A DNA stretch of 23,998 nt from Fen-1118 sp964491625 (GTDB taxonomy: Bacteria; Myxococcota_A; Polyangia; Fen-1088): positions 1 through 23,998 of the forward strand of contig CAZBIU010000061.1 of the NCBI GenBank assembly GCA_964491625.1, read 5' to 3'. The stretch's first letter is position 1. Every line of letters begins with the position of its first letter. Of this stretch, positions 1-6,278 are shown piece after piece. The notes under the pieces are model-generated. The model saw nothing but the letters and a program-made list of their open reading frames with translations, did no database searches and had not been told where the DNA came from. The position numbers were made by a program, and so were the translations under genes.

Positions 1-476
1 TCGGGCTGCGTGGCCGTTCCATCGGGCGAAAAGGGGATGTCGATGTAGTGCCAATATTTGTGCATGAGGTGATCGGGATAGCCGATGTTCTGCTTCGACT
101 CGGGCGCTCCCGATGAGTGGTCACCGTCATCGGTATAGGTGTTGTGCTGGGTCTTGATGTAGTCCGGCCAGGTAGCCGCCGTGATGAATGCGATCTTCGG
201 GGCATCCTTTTTCGACGCGCTCTTCACCCAATCGTTATAATTAGGGTTCTCTCTCAAGAGCGCTGCGACCTTCGTCTTGACCGCGGGCTTGAGCTGGTCG
301 AAGGCGACCGCCGCGACCTGCATATGGCCCGGTCCGGCCCAGCCGAAGGCAGTACCGGAATGGAGAGAAATGCCGCCCAGAAGAACCAAGGCGACCAGTA
401 CGTTCGTCCGAATCTCTCGGCCTCGCTGCTCACGATGAACGGGTGAATCGGTGCGGGACTCCGTGACCTTTGCCAT
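1..476 (-). CDS. S1/P1-type nuclease, partial (3' end outside window)
   Basis: Begins at an ATG (476-474) with GGAGG about six bases upstream and reads open to the window edge, giving about 158 residues. After a short basic N-terminus and a hydrophobic stretch (LVALVLLGGISLHSGTAFG) that looks like a signal peptide, the mature protein would start WAGPGHMQVAAVAFDQL. A tryptophan at the mature N-terminus followed by GH is the hallmark of the S1/P1 family, where the Trp amino group and this His bind zinc. Further on come AATWPDYIK and KYWHYIDIPF, matching the family's later zinc-ligand segments. Family members are secreted, zinc-dependent single-strand DNA/RNA nucleases and 3'-nucleotidases, or phospholipase C relatives. 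The C-terminal ligands lie outside the window, so activity cannot be judged. It is transcribed away from the phaR-like gene. Confidence 0.85.
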   Translation of the reverse strand, partial: MAKVTESRTDSPVHREQRGREIRTNVLVALVLLGGISLHSGTAFGWAGPGHMQVAAVAFDQLKPAVKTKVAALLRENPNYNDWVKSASKKDAPKIAFITAATWPDYIKTQHNTYTDDGDHSSGAPESKQNIGYPDHLMHKYWHYIDIPFSPDGTATQP

Positions 477-727
477 CTCCGACCTCCAAGAAAGGGGATG
501 CGGCGGAGCATATCTGATTTCCAGAAAATGAAAATGAATGGACGCTTAGCGGCGAGTCGCGAGAGGGCCGGTGGTGCCCGACGTTGGCGTGGTATAGGTC
601 TTGCTCAATGTCGGGCAGCGGATTCCAAAGGACAGCAGCCCTGGCGCCTTACTAAGCTTGTCCTATGTCTTGGGGACGCCGGCTTCTTCCACTTCCTGTC
701 ACCCGAGGTTCGTGAGATTCTTCGCCC

Positions 728-976
728 ATGAGAACAATCCGCCGCTACGCCAATCGGAAGCTGTACGACACCCAAGACAGTCACTACGTCACGCTGACCG
801 ATCTCGCCAAGCTGATCCGCGACGGTGTGGAAATCCGTGTTACCAGCAAGGAGACAGGTAGAGATCTCACGGCCGCGACGATGGCTCAAATCATCTTCGA
901 GGAGACCAAGGGCGGACAAGCGCTGCCGGTGCCGAGCCTCCGAAGGATCGTCGTCTCCGGGCTGCCGGTCGCTTAG
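728..976 (+). CDS. PhaR-type (PHB/PHA accumulation regulator) DNA-binding domain protein
   Basis: The 82-residue product starts MRTIRRYANRKLYDTQDSHY and continues VTLTDLAKLIRDGVEIRV, then GRDLTAATMAQIIFEE. This is the conserved N-terminal DNA-binding domain of PhaR-type regulators, with the R-Y-x-N-R-K-L-Y-D-T signature at residues 5-15. In PHA-producing bacteria PhaR represses phasin and PHA genes and binds polymer granules through a C-terminal region. Here almost nothing follows the DNA-binding domain, ending SLRRIVVSGLPVA, so it is a minimal version or a C-terminally shortened one. The ribosome-binding site is weak. No PHA synthase, phasin or depolymerase gene lies nearby, so the target is unknown. 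Family assignment is good; the physiological role is not established. Confidence 0.8.
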   Translation: MRTIRRYANRKLYDTQDSHYVTLTDLAKLIRDGVEIRVTSKETGRDLTAATMAQIIFEETKGGQALPVPSLRRIVVSGLPVA

Positions 977-1106
977 ACCGGTTGGCCGTCGCATGAACGG
1001 TTCGCTGTCGCGCGGACGAAGCCAACTGAGCCCCTGGAGCGTACGGCAGAAGCAGTGTTCAGCCCTGTGCCGCCTATCATCGAGCTGTCGAAGCCGCTCC
1101 TAGCCA

Positions 1107-1352
1107 ATGTCGCCCGCCCCATCGGACTCGCCCCATTTCTCCCGAGCCTTGGCCCTGTCGAAGATCCTTTCGCTCGTGCTTTTCGGAGGTGGCATCGGAG
1201 TGGCTTTTGCACTCATCGCGAGCCCGCTGATCCCATCGCCATGGGACGACCTCGTCTGTCCCCTGGTCGGTGCGACGGCGGCCCTGCTCGCCTGGAAATT
1301 CCGTGCCTATGTATTCCGCACTCTGGATGCAGGCAAGCCGCGCTTCCCGTAG
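1107..1352 (+). CDS. small two-helix membrane protein, unrecognised
   Basis: The 81-residue product has a short polar start and two hydrophobic stretches: about residues 18-40 (ILSLVLFGGGIGVAFALIAS) and about residues 50-64 (LVCPLVGATAALLAWKF). It ends in a basic tail with RAYVFRTLD and KPRFP. It would be a small inner-membrane protein. I recognise no family. Its stop lies 3 bp from the stop of an opposing gene that also encodes a two-helix membrane protein, a compact convergent arrangement that supports both being real. No strong Shine-Dalgarno sequence is visible. Other frames across this stretch lack the hydrophobic pattern. Confidence 0.5.
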   Translation: MSPAPSDSPHFSRALALSKILSLVLFGGGIGVAFALIASPLIPSPWDDLVCPLVGATAALLAWKFRAYVFRTLDAGKPRFP

Positions 1353-1355
1353 CCC

Positions 1356-1583
1356 CTACTTCCTTCGCCGCTGGCGCAGGCTCATGACCCAAGACCAGAA
1401 CCGCCAGTACACGAGCCCCATCACCGGCACGGACGAAAAGAAGACGACCGTTTTGGCCGCCTTCGGTACGTAGTAGGCGATCAGCAGGGCGGCCAGATAG
1501 GCGTACGTCACGGTCACGGCTGCGCGGGCGCCCAGCTTGGTCAGCCGAATTGATCGGCCGTACATCGGTTCCTGCTCAGCCAT
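1356..1583 (-). CDS. small membrane protein, unrecognised
   Basis: The 75-residue product starts MAEQEPMYGRSIRLTKLGAR. Two hydrophobic segments follow: about residues 22-38 (AVTVTYAYLAALLIAYYV) and about residues 44-66 (VVFFSSVPVMGLVYWRFWSW). It ends with a very basic tail (SLRQRRRK), consistent with a hairpin membrane protein with cytoplasmic ends by the positive-inside rule. No family is recognised. It converges tail to tail with the small membrane gene at 1107-1352. Function is unknown; it is called on hydrophobic pattern and gene packing only. Confidence 0.5.
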   Translation of the reverse strand: MAEQEPMYGRSIRLTKLGARAAVTVTYAYLAALLIAYYVPKAAKTVVFFSSVPVMGLVYWRFWSWVMSLRQRRRK

Positions 1584-1747
1584 TGGTGGACCACGATTAG
1601 CACGAGACCCGCACCGGCCGCACGGCAGAGACTCTTCGCATTACACAATTCGCCCCATCGCGCCTATTCGGGTGTATAGTGCGCGTCGCCTCGATCCGGA
1701 AGCTCTCGGAGGTTGTTCGAGGACGGTCGAAATACCGGAGTGCTACC

Positions 1748-1825
1748 ATGAGACACCTCATCAGGACCGCCACCAGAGAACGGCGACCGGGCCCAATGCA
1801 GCTAAGAAGGGCCGCAATTCCATGA
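1748..1825 (+). CDS. possible 25-residue leader ORF coupled to the next gene
   Basis: A short frame starts at ATG 1748 with GGAG about seven bases upstream, encodes MRHLIRTATRERRPGPMQLR and five more residues, and ends at TGA 1823-1825. Its stop overlaps the ATG (1822-1824) of the following gene as ATGA, the usual geometry for translational coupling. The peptide is basic and has no known homology that I can name. It may be a translated leader or a chance ORF; the start signal and overlap are the only support. Confidence 0.25.
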   Translation: MRHLIRTATRERRPGPMQLRRAAIP

Positions 1826-2613
1826 ACCTCCTCATTCCCACGGTAGCGAGTCGCGAACTGTCCGAGCGCTCGGACAGTTCGTCCCGAACTCTGCCAAGAA
1901 GGAGCCCATCGGCGAGGCCGGCATCTCTGATCGGCAGGGCCGAAGGGGTAGTCAAAGCAGATCTCATGGGAGGTGACGCTGAACTCGTCGAGGAGGCCGC
2001 GGCATGGATTCGTGGGAAGGTTGCCGAGACTCTCAAGCGCGGCGCCGAGGAGATCGGAGGATACCTGCTCGACAGGTTCTTCCACGGCGATGTGGAGGTG
2101 GTGAAATCGAGAAACCCTCACAAGAATGCCTCCTTCCGTGCTTTGGTCGAGAAGTGCGGCACGTCCGACCTACCCGTTTCCAAGACCTGGCTGAACAACG
2201 CGGTCGGTATCGCCACCATGGTCCGGCAGCTGCCCCAGACCGCCACGGCGTTCAAGCAACTTCCACCGTCATTCCAGGAGACGTTGCTGCCGCTGGGGGA
2301 CCCAACGAAGGTCGAGAAGGTGGCAAGGCAAGCGGTCACGAAGGAGCTGTCCTTCCGCGACCTCCGCGACGTCGTCGCTGAAGAGCGCGCGAAGATCCCG
2401 AAGGATGATTCGAAAGGACGACCACGAACGCCGGTGATCGTGAAGACACTGAACCGTTCATTGCGGGTCCTGACCTTGGAAGGGGGCAAGCGATCCTTCA
2501 CGAAGGCCGACGTCGAAGAACTGGATGAGGAGCAGAAGAAGAATGCCCGGGAATCTGTCGAGTTCCTTATGGAGAAGCTGAAGGACTTGGTCGCCAAGCT
2601 AAAGAAGGCGTGA
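1822..2613 (+). CDS. conserved-looking helical protein, function unknown
   Basis: The 263-residue product is mostly charged and probably alpha-helical. The first ~48 residues are Ser/Arg/Pro-rich, and the compact region begins near MGGDAELVEEAAAWIRGKV. The middle contains RNPHKNASFRALVEKCG and SKTWLNNAVGIATMVRQLP, then LSFRDLRDVVAEER. The C-terminal tail is Lys/Glu-rich (EKLKDLVAKLKKA). The LSFRDLRDVV segment is loosely reminiscent of the helical part of ParB/KorB-like proteins, but I see no ParB motif, so I do not assign it. The chosen start (1822) has AAGAAGG upstream and an ATGA overlap with a leader ORF. A later ATG at 1966 is possible, in which case the 28-bp palindrome at 1854-1881 would be untranslated and operator-like. 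Confidence 0.7.
   Translation: MNLLIPTVASRELSERSDSSSRTLPRRSPSARPASLIGRAEGVVKADLMGGDAELVEEAAAWIRGKVAETLKRGAEEIGGYLLDRFFHGDVEVVKSRNPHKNASFRALVEKCGTSDLPVSKTWLNNAVGIATMVRQLPQTATAFKQLPPSFQETLLPLGDPTKVEKVARQAVTKELSFRDLRDVVAEERAKIPKDDSKGRPRTPVIVKTLNRSLRVLTLEGGKRSFTKADVEELDEEQKKNARESVEFLMEKLKDLVAKLKKA
1854..1881. promoter_or_regulatory. perfect 28-bp palindrome, probable protein-binding site
   Basis: The half-site CGAACTGTCCGAGC is followed immediately by its exact reverse complement, giving 14 paired positions and no loop. It lies 32 bp inside the 1822 gene as annotated, or 85 bp upstream of that gene's alternative ATG at 1966. Perfect symmetry without a spacer fits a dimeric DNA-binding protein site better than an RNA terminator. 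Binding partner unknown. Confidence 0.6.
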
Positions 2614-2763
2614 CGATGGAACCGATCTCAGCGAAGTGCGGGTCAGGGATCCCGACAAGCGCGGCGGTAACATCACAGAGGTGCTGGCTTTCAGTGCCGC
2701 CTGGAACCTTTGAAAACTGCACTATCGTCCCACTCAGAGGGACAGTTTCGCGTTAGGTCGAGC

Positions 2764-3504
2764 ATGATGCCTACTGCCCGGGATCGGCGATGCAAAGGCA
2801 GGGGTGATGACACCCCTTCCCGCTGCATGGTTGCCGAGGCGTCAGGTAAGCCGATCCGAGTTCTTCTGGTCGAAGACGACTCCTGTGCCGCGGCTGCCAT
2901 AGAGCACGACTTCAGTCGCAGCGCCCTCAGCGTGACAGTGGCACGCACGCTGGCGGATGCGAGAGCGTCGCTGCTCCACAGCACACATCCCTTCGACGTG
3001 GTGATTCTTGAGCTTCGTCTTCCAGACGGCCGCGGAGAATCTCTCTTGCCCGACATCGAAGCCTGCTCACGTCAACCCGCCGTGATCATCTACAGCTCAT
3101 TTCTCTCCGAACTACGGGCTGACGCATTGGAATATCGCCCAGTCGCCGTTGCGAAACCAGTGAGTACGGCTCTGCTCTTGCGGACGGTGAGGACCGTGGT
3201 GCACGGGTATGCCCGGTCGGTCATCGAGCGCTTCGTCAGGCGTTTCAGCCTGAGCAAGCGCGAGACGGAAGCTATCGTTCTGGTAACCCAGGGCCTCAAG
3301 GCGAAAGAAATCGCGGCACGCATGATCTGCAGCGAGAAGACAGTTTACGCTCATCTTACTCGAGCATGTGAGAAGGCGGGCTGCCGCGACTATCACGAGG
3401 TCGTTGGTAGGCTGTTCGCATTCACTTGCCAGGCTTTGGGACACACCCCGCCCGATCACGCGGCCTTCACTGGTCCTGTCCATCCATCGTCCATGCGACG
3501 GTGA
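2764..3504 (+). CDS. NarL/FixJ-type response regulator with Asp-to-Glu receiver
   Basis: A receiver domain (IRVLLVEDDSC onward) is followed by a LuxR-type helix-turn-helix: LSKRETEAIVLVTQGLKAKE then IAARMICSEKTVYAHLTRAC. Numbered from the internal ATG at 2827, the acidic pocket is E16-D17-D18, the Ser/Thr switch position is S90 (VIIYSSF) and the conserved lysine is K110 (VAKPVS). The phospho-acceptor position in FDVVILELRLPDGRGE is Glu62 (codon GAG at 3010-3012) where Asp is expected. Glu there often mimics the phosphorylated state, so the regulator may be constitutively active or uncoupled from a kinase. No kinase gene is adjacent. Start 2764 has AGG six bases upstream; 2827 fits the domain boundary but lacks a clear ribosome-binding site; an upstream TTG at 2710 is less likely. 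Confidence 0.85.
   Translation: MMPTARDRRCKGRGDDTPSRCMVAEASGKPIRVLLVEDDSCAAAAIEHDFSRSALSVTVARTLADARASLLHSTHPFDVVILELRLPDGRGESLLPDIEACSRQPAVIIYSSFLSELRADALEYRPVAVAKPVSTALLLRTVRTVVHGYARSVIERFVRRFSLSKRETEAIVLVTQGLKAKEIAARMICSEKTVYAHLTRACEKAGCRDYHEVVGRLFAFTCQALGHTPPDHAAFTGPVHPSSMRR
2800..2817 (+). promoter_or_regulatory. 7-bp stem hairpin before the alternative start of the response regulator
   Basis: AGGGGTG, a four-base loop (ATGA) and CACCCCT form a perfect hairpin ending nine bases before ATG 2827. If translation starts at 2827 it would sit in the initiation region; if it starts at 2764 the hairpin is simply coding sequence. Its role is unproven. Confidence 0.25.
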
Positions 3505-3815
3505 CCGCGCCAAGAGTCCCGATAGTCCAGAAGAGATTTCACGGCGTCCGCCGACAATTAGGCACGCTGTGGTCCCGCAGTTTGTAGGCGTCATCGATCC
3601 TCTCATCTGACACGACAAGATGTAGAAACTTTCTAGGTTTTCAAGCGGTCTACCCTATCCGATGGTGGGGCAATGAGGAAAGCGCGGGCCTCGAGTTTCG
3701 CTGTTGAGAAAAAGAGCGGGCACTCTGGTGGGCTTGCTACTTGGGGGCGGCTAGCGCGCGCAGCACCGAACGCACTCCTCACAGCGTGCGGGCCAACCTC
3801 AGCCAGGAGAAGGCC
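3505..3815. other. intergenic stretch with one weak 48-residue ORF
   Basis: No recognisable gene. A 48-residue frame from ATG 3673 to TGA 3819 (MRKARASSFAVEKKSGHSGG onward) has GGTGGGG just upstream and overlaps the next gene's ATG as ATGA, so it could be a leader. Its composition is otherwise unremarkable. A short inverted repeat TAGAAA-C-TTTCTA lies near 3623-3635. I see no convincing promoter or terminator. Confidence 0.3.
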
Positions 3816-4049
3816 ATGAAGACCTTCGTGCCGTTGCCTACGCTCACGTCGCACAGCCAAGTCTACATTGCGAAGGCCGAAGACCGGAACGTCTTCGCGG
3901 CCTACGTGCGCGGCATCAACGGCGAGTTGGCGGTCAAGATCGGTTCGGGCGCCTGGAGCCCGGAAGGCAGCAAGCGGAACCCGGCAAATACTAAGCTGCT
4001 CTCAAGTGGCGAAGACTACGCAGTCTGGGGTGACGGAGGCAGGTGGTAG
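3816..4049 (+). CDS. small protein, possible beta-sheet domain, unrecognised
   Basis: The 77-residue product starts MKTFVPLPTLTSHSQVYIAK with a strong AGGAGAAGG just upstream of ATG 3816. It contains VFAAYVRGINGELAVKIGSG followed by AWSPEGSKRNPANTKLLSSG and ends DYAVWGDGGRW. The alternation of aromatic, Gly and beta-branched residues suggests a small beta-sandwich. The YVRG-NG-LAVKIGSG-WSP pattern recalls the C-terminal all-beta domains of some secreted alpha-amylase-type enzymes, but this resemblance is from memory and weak. There is no signal peptide. It is the first gene of the co-directional series running to 12968. Confidence 0.6.
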   Translation: MKTFVPLPTLTSHSQVYIAKAEDRNVFAAYVRGINGELAVKIGSGAWSPEGSKRNPANTKLLSSGEDYAVWGDGGRW

Positions 4050-4177
4050 TGAGCCCAGATAGCTACACCCCACGAGAGTTCGAATCGAATGGCCCGAGAC
4101 CGAGATGTCGCAGAAGGGTACCGAGACTGTCTCCAGTGGTGCCGGAGCGGTTTACGTTCACAGCAAAAGGAGGCTTC

Positions 4178-4978
4178 ATGTTCACATCCCGCTTTGTACT
4201 GTCCAGTGCTTCCGTCCTGCTTGTTTCATTTCTTGCGCGCGCGTCATACGGCCAGGATCTTGCGCCCGTGAAGGATTGCTTCCGGTCTCAGGATGACAAA
4301 ATGCCCCTCCATCAGCGGCTAAAGAAGCAGGCAGAGATCTGCAGAGCCGCATCGAAGGCTCTACGAGAGCAGGCGGCAAGTCTGCGCAAGGAGGCGGCAG
4401 GCATGGGCGAACCAGCGACAAGGACCGGGTCAAGCACTGCAAGCGAGGCAAGGGTAGCCGCGACCGCGGTGACGGTAGATGAGTCTGAAAAAGTGAAAGC
4501 TGCAGCCCTCGCCGACTCAATCGATAATGCGGCAGCAGCGACGGACAGCCAAGCCAAGCAAGTTGAGGACCAGAATCCATACCTTCCCCTTGGAAACTGG
4601 TCGCTATCCTACACGGCTTTTGTAGGTCTCCTTCGGGTGACCTTAAAATCAAAGCCGGGCACCGCTGACACCTTCGAACCCCTTTCAGGCGCTGGCATGG
4701 GCCTCAAGTTCAGCTACAACGGCCTCGACAACGACGGCAAACGAATGGAGCTTTTTGGAGCAGGCGCCGGATTCTATTTTGAACCCAAGATAAAGGTCTC
4801 CGGACAGGACGCTACGGCTCAAGCGCTCTCAGCGATAGTTATTGCCTCCGGTCTATCCAAGTTCTACGTGGGCATGACATACAAATTCATTTCCAATGAG
4901 TCTGCATTTTCGCGCGGCAATGGCGCGGAGAATATCGGGTTTGTGTTTGGCGGAGGGTTTGACGGAACTATGCTCTAA
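4178..4978 (+). CDS. exported coiled-coil / beta-barrel-like protein, unknown
   Basis: The 266-residue product starts at ATG 4178 behind a strong AAAGGAGG. A signal peptide is evident (RFVLSSASVLLVSFLARASYG, cleavage probably before QDL). Residues about 40-70 are an Ala/Lys/Arg/Glu-rich helix (LKKQAEICRAASKALREQAA) likely to form a coiled coil, followed by an Ala/Ser/Thr-rich linker. The C-terminal half alternates aromatic and polar residues with many glycines (GNWSLSYTAFVGLLRVTLKS, ELFGAGAGFYFEPKIKV, IGFVFGGGFDG), as in outer-membrane or periplasmic beta proteins. I recognise no family. It sits 163 bp upstream of the protease-led operon in the same direction and may belong to the same surface-acting group. 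Confidence 0.75.
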   Translation: MFTSRFVLSSASVLLVSFLARASYGQDLAPVKDCFRSQDDKMPLHQRLKKQAEICRAASKALREQAASLRKEAAGMGEPATRTGSSTASEARVAATAVTVDESEKVKAAALADSIDNAAAATDSQAKQVEDQNPYLPLGNWSLSYTAFVGLLRVTLKSKPGTADTFEPLSGAGMGLKFSYNGLDNDGKRMELFGAGAGFYFEPKIKVSGQDATAQALSAIVIASGLSKFYVGMTYKFISNESAFSRGNGAENIGFVFGGGFDGTML

Positions 4979-5061
4979 CGCGTGGGGCAGCACCAGTTCC
5001 CTCGGGGGGGTGATTTCAGCATGAGGTAGTTTGCGGCAAGATTCGGAGAGAATGGGACAAC

Positions 5062-5075
5062 GGTAGGGACCTACC
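5062..5075. promoter_or_regulatory. inverted repeat upstream of the protease-led operon
   Basis: GGTAGG, two bases, then CCTACC: a perfect 6-bp inverted repeat 66 bp before the protease start, in the only substantial gap (163 bp) upstream of the operon. Its position suits an operator, but 6-bp repeats occur by chance and no promoter boxes are clear. Confidence 0.25.
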
Positions 5076-5141
5076 CTGATCCACTCGTACACCTGGCTCA
5101 GACGCTTGAGGCAACAGTCGAAACTTCAAATGGAGGACACA

Positions 5142-5954
5142 ATGGCTAAGCTAGTCGTTTCATCCCAAGAAGGCGATTCTGAACCAAGTCCGGTCAGGAT
5201 CTGTTTCGAGCGAATCATTCCAGACGACCTCGATGCTGGGAGGCCAGCACGCAGGGCGTTTCGCCAGTACTTGGAAAGCTCGGCTAGAAAAGCCTTGAGC
5301 GCCGCCGACCAAGTTCTCGTCGCGCGAATGGCGGTGGTGAACACGAAGAAATGGCCGACGAACACCATCTTGAAGTGCAAATTTCTGGACGGCTCTCCGA
5401 AGATGAGGAAGAAGGTCGAGACCGTTGCACACAAGTGGGAGCAATACGAGAATGTGAAGTTCAAGTTCGTATCCGCGGGAGCAGCAGAAATTCGCATCTC
5501 TTTCCGGGCAGACCCAGGATCATGGTCGGCGGTTGGGCAGGATGCGCTCAACTCCTCGTACTTTCCACTCCATCAACCGACGATGAACTACGGTTGGCTC
5601 CGCGACGGTACTGATGGCCAAGAGTATTCCCGCGTGGTTCTGCATGAGTTTGGGCACGCTTTGGGCTGCATTCATGAGCACCAGAGTCCAAGTTTCGACC
5701 GTGTATGGAATGAGAAGGCCGTCTTGGCTAATTTTCAAGGACCTCCCAACTATTGGACCCCTGACCAGATCCGCACCAATGTGCTTGAGAAGTATTCGCC
5801 CGACGGAATCACGGCCTCACAATTCGATCCCAAATCGATCATGCTCTACGCGTTCGATGGACGTCTCTTTTCGGACGGAAAAGGGCCGACGAATACCAAC
5901 GCCGAACTGTCGCCCACCGACATTAAGATGATTAGGCAGATGTATGAGAAGTGA
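5142..5954 (+). CDS. astacin-like zinc metalloprotease (metzincin)
   Basis: The 270-residue product starts at ATG 5142 with GGAGG five bases upstream. Residues 168-180 read HEFGHALGCIHEH: the metzincin zinc site HExxHxxGxxH (H168, E169, H172, H178) with the astacin-type Glu directly after the third His. The Met-turn is SIMLYAF (M234) with a Tyr two residues later, as in astacins and serralysins. The preceding segment has IRISFRADPGSWSAVGQDAL and PTMNYGW, typical of the upper subdomain. There is no signal peptide: the N-terminus (MAKLVVSSQEGDSEPSPVR) is polar, which is unusual for an astacin and implies non-Sec export, release by lysis, or a cytoplasmic target. Its last codons overlap the following gene, suggesting co-translation. 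Confidence 0.9.
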   Translation: MAKLVVSSQEGDSEPSPVRICFERIIPDDLDAGRPARRAFRQYLESSARKALSAADQVLVARMAVVNTKKWPTNTILKCKFLDGSPKMRKKVETVAHKWEQYENVKFKFVSAGAAEIRISFRADPGSWSAVGQDALNSSYFPLHQPTMNYGWLRDGTDGQEYSRVVLHEFGHALGCIHEHQSPSFDRVWNEKAVLANFQGPPNYWTPDQIRTNVLEKYSPDGITASQFDPKSIMLYAFDGRLFSDGKGPTNTNAELSPTDIKMIRQMYEK

Positions 5955-6213
5955 TGACGCTTGCCCCCAAGCGACGAACAGCTCCGCGCCGGATCCCACG
6001 CTCCGCTCTCGACCATCCCGTGCTGGCCAAGAAATCATTGCCTCGATTCTTGCGCGAAATCTCGAGGATCGGCAGCGAGGGTGGAGTTTAGATTCCGACG
6101 GTGTCTACGGCCCGGCTTCGCGAACCGTCTGCACGTCGCTTCAGCGGCAAGAAAGACTCAACACCGATGGAATCGTCGGACCAAAGACTTGGGAGATCAC
6201 TTTTGCCGGCTGA
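5944..6213 (+). CDS. single peptidoglycan-binding domain (PG_binding_1-like) protein
   Basis: The 89-residue product overlaps the end of the protease gene by 11 bp, so it is probably translationally coupled. After a Ser/Pro/Arg-rich start, residues about 28-88 form a PG_binding_1-type three-helix domain: AGQEIIASILARNLEDR, then the diagnostic SDGVYGPASRTVCTSLQRQE and NTDGIVGPKTWEITF. In other proteins this domain is fused to amidases or to matrix-type metalloproteases and holds them on the cell wall. Here it stands alone straight after a metalloprotease in another frame. It could be a free adaptor or a former protease C-terminal domain split off by frameshift. The protease ends at a natural domain boundary, so I favour a separate gene. 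Confidence 0.75.
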   Translation: MRSDDACPQATNSSAPDPTLRSRPSRAGQEIIASILARNLEDRQRGWSLDSDGVYGPASRTVCTSLQRQERLNTDGIVGPKTWEITFAG

Positions 6214-6278
6214 GTGGTACTCGCAAAACTTCAAGAAGTATTGATGCACATCTCTGGCCCATCACACGCGAGGTAGCC

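Noticed and set aside
1537..1821. N-terminal extension of the unknown 1822 gene
   Set aside because: Translation is Arg/His/Pro-rich with no structure, and it overlaps the start of the small membrane gene on the other strand; the ATG at 1822 has better signals.
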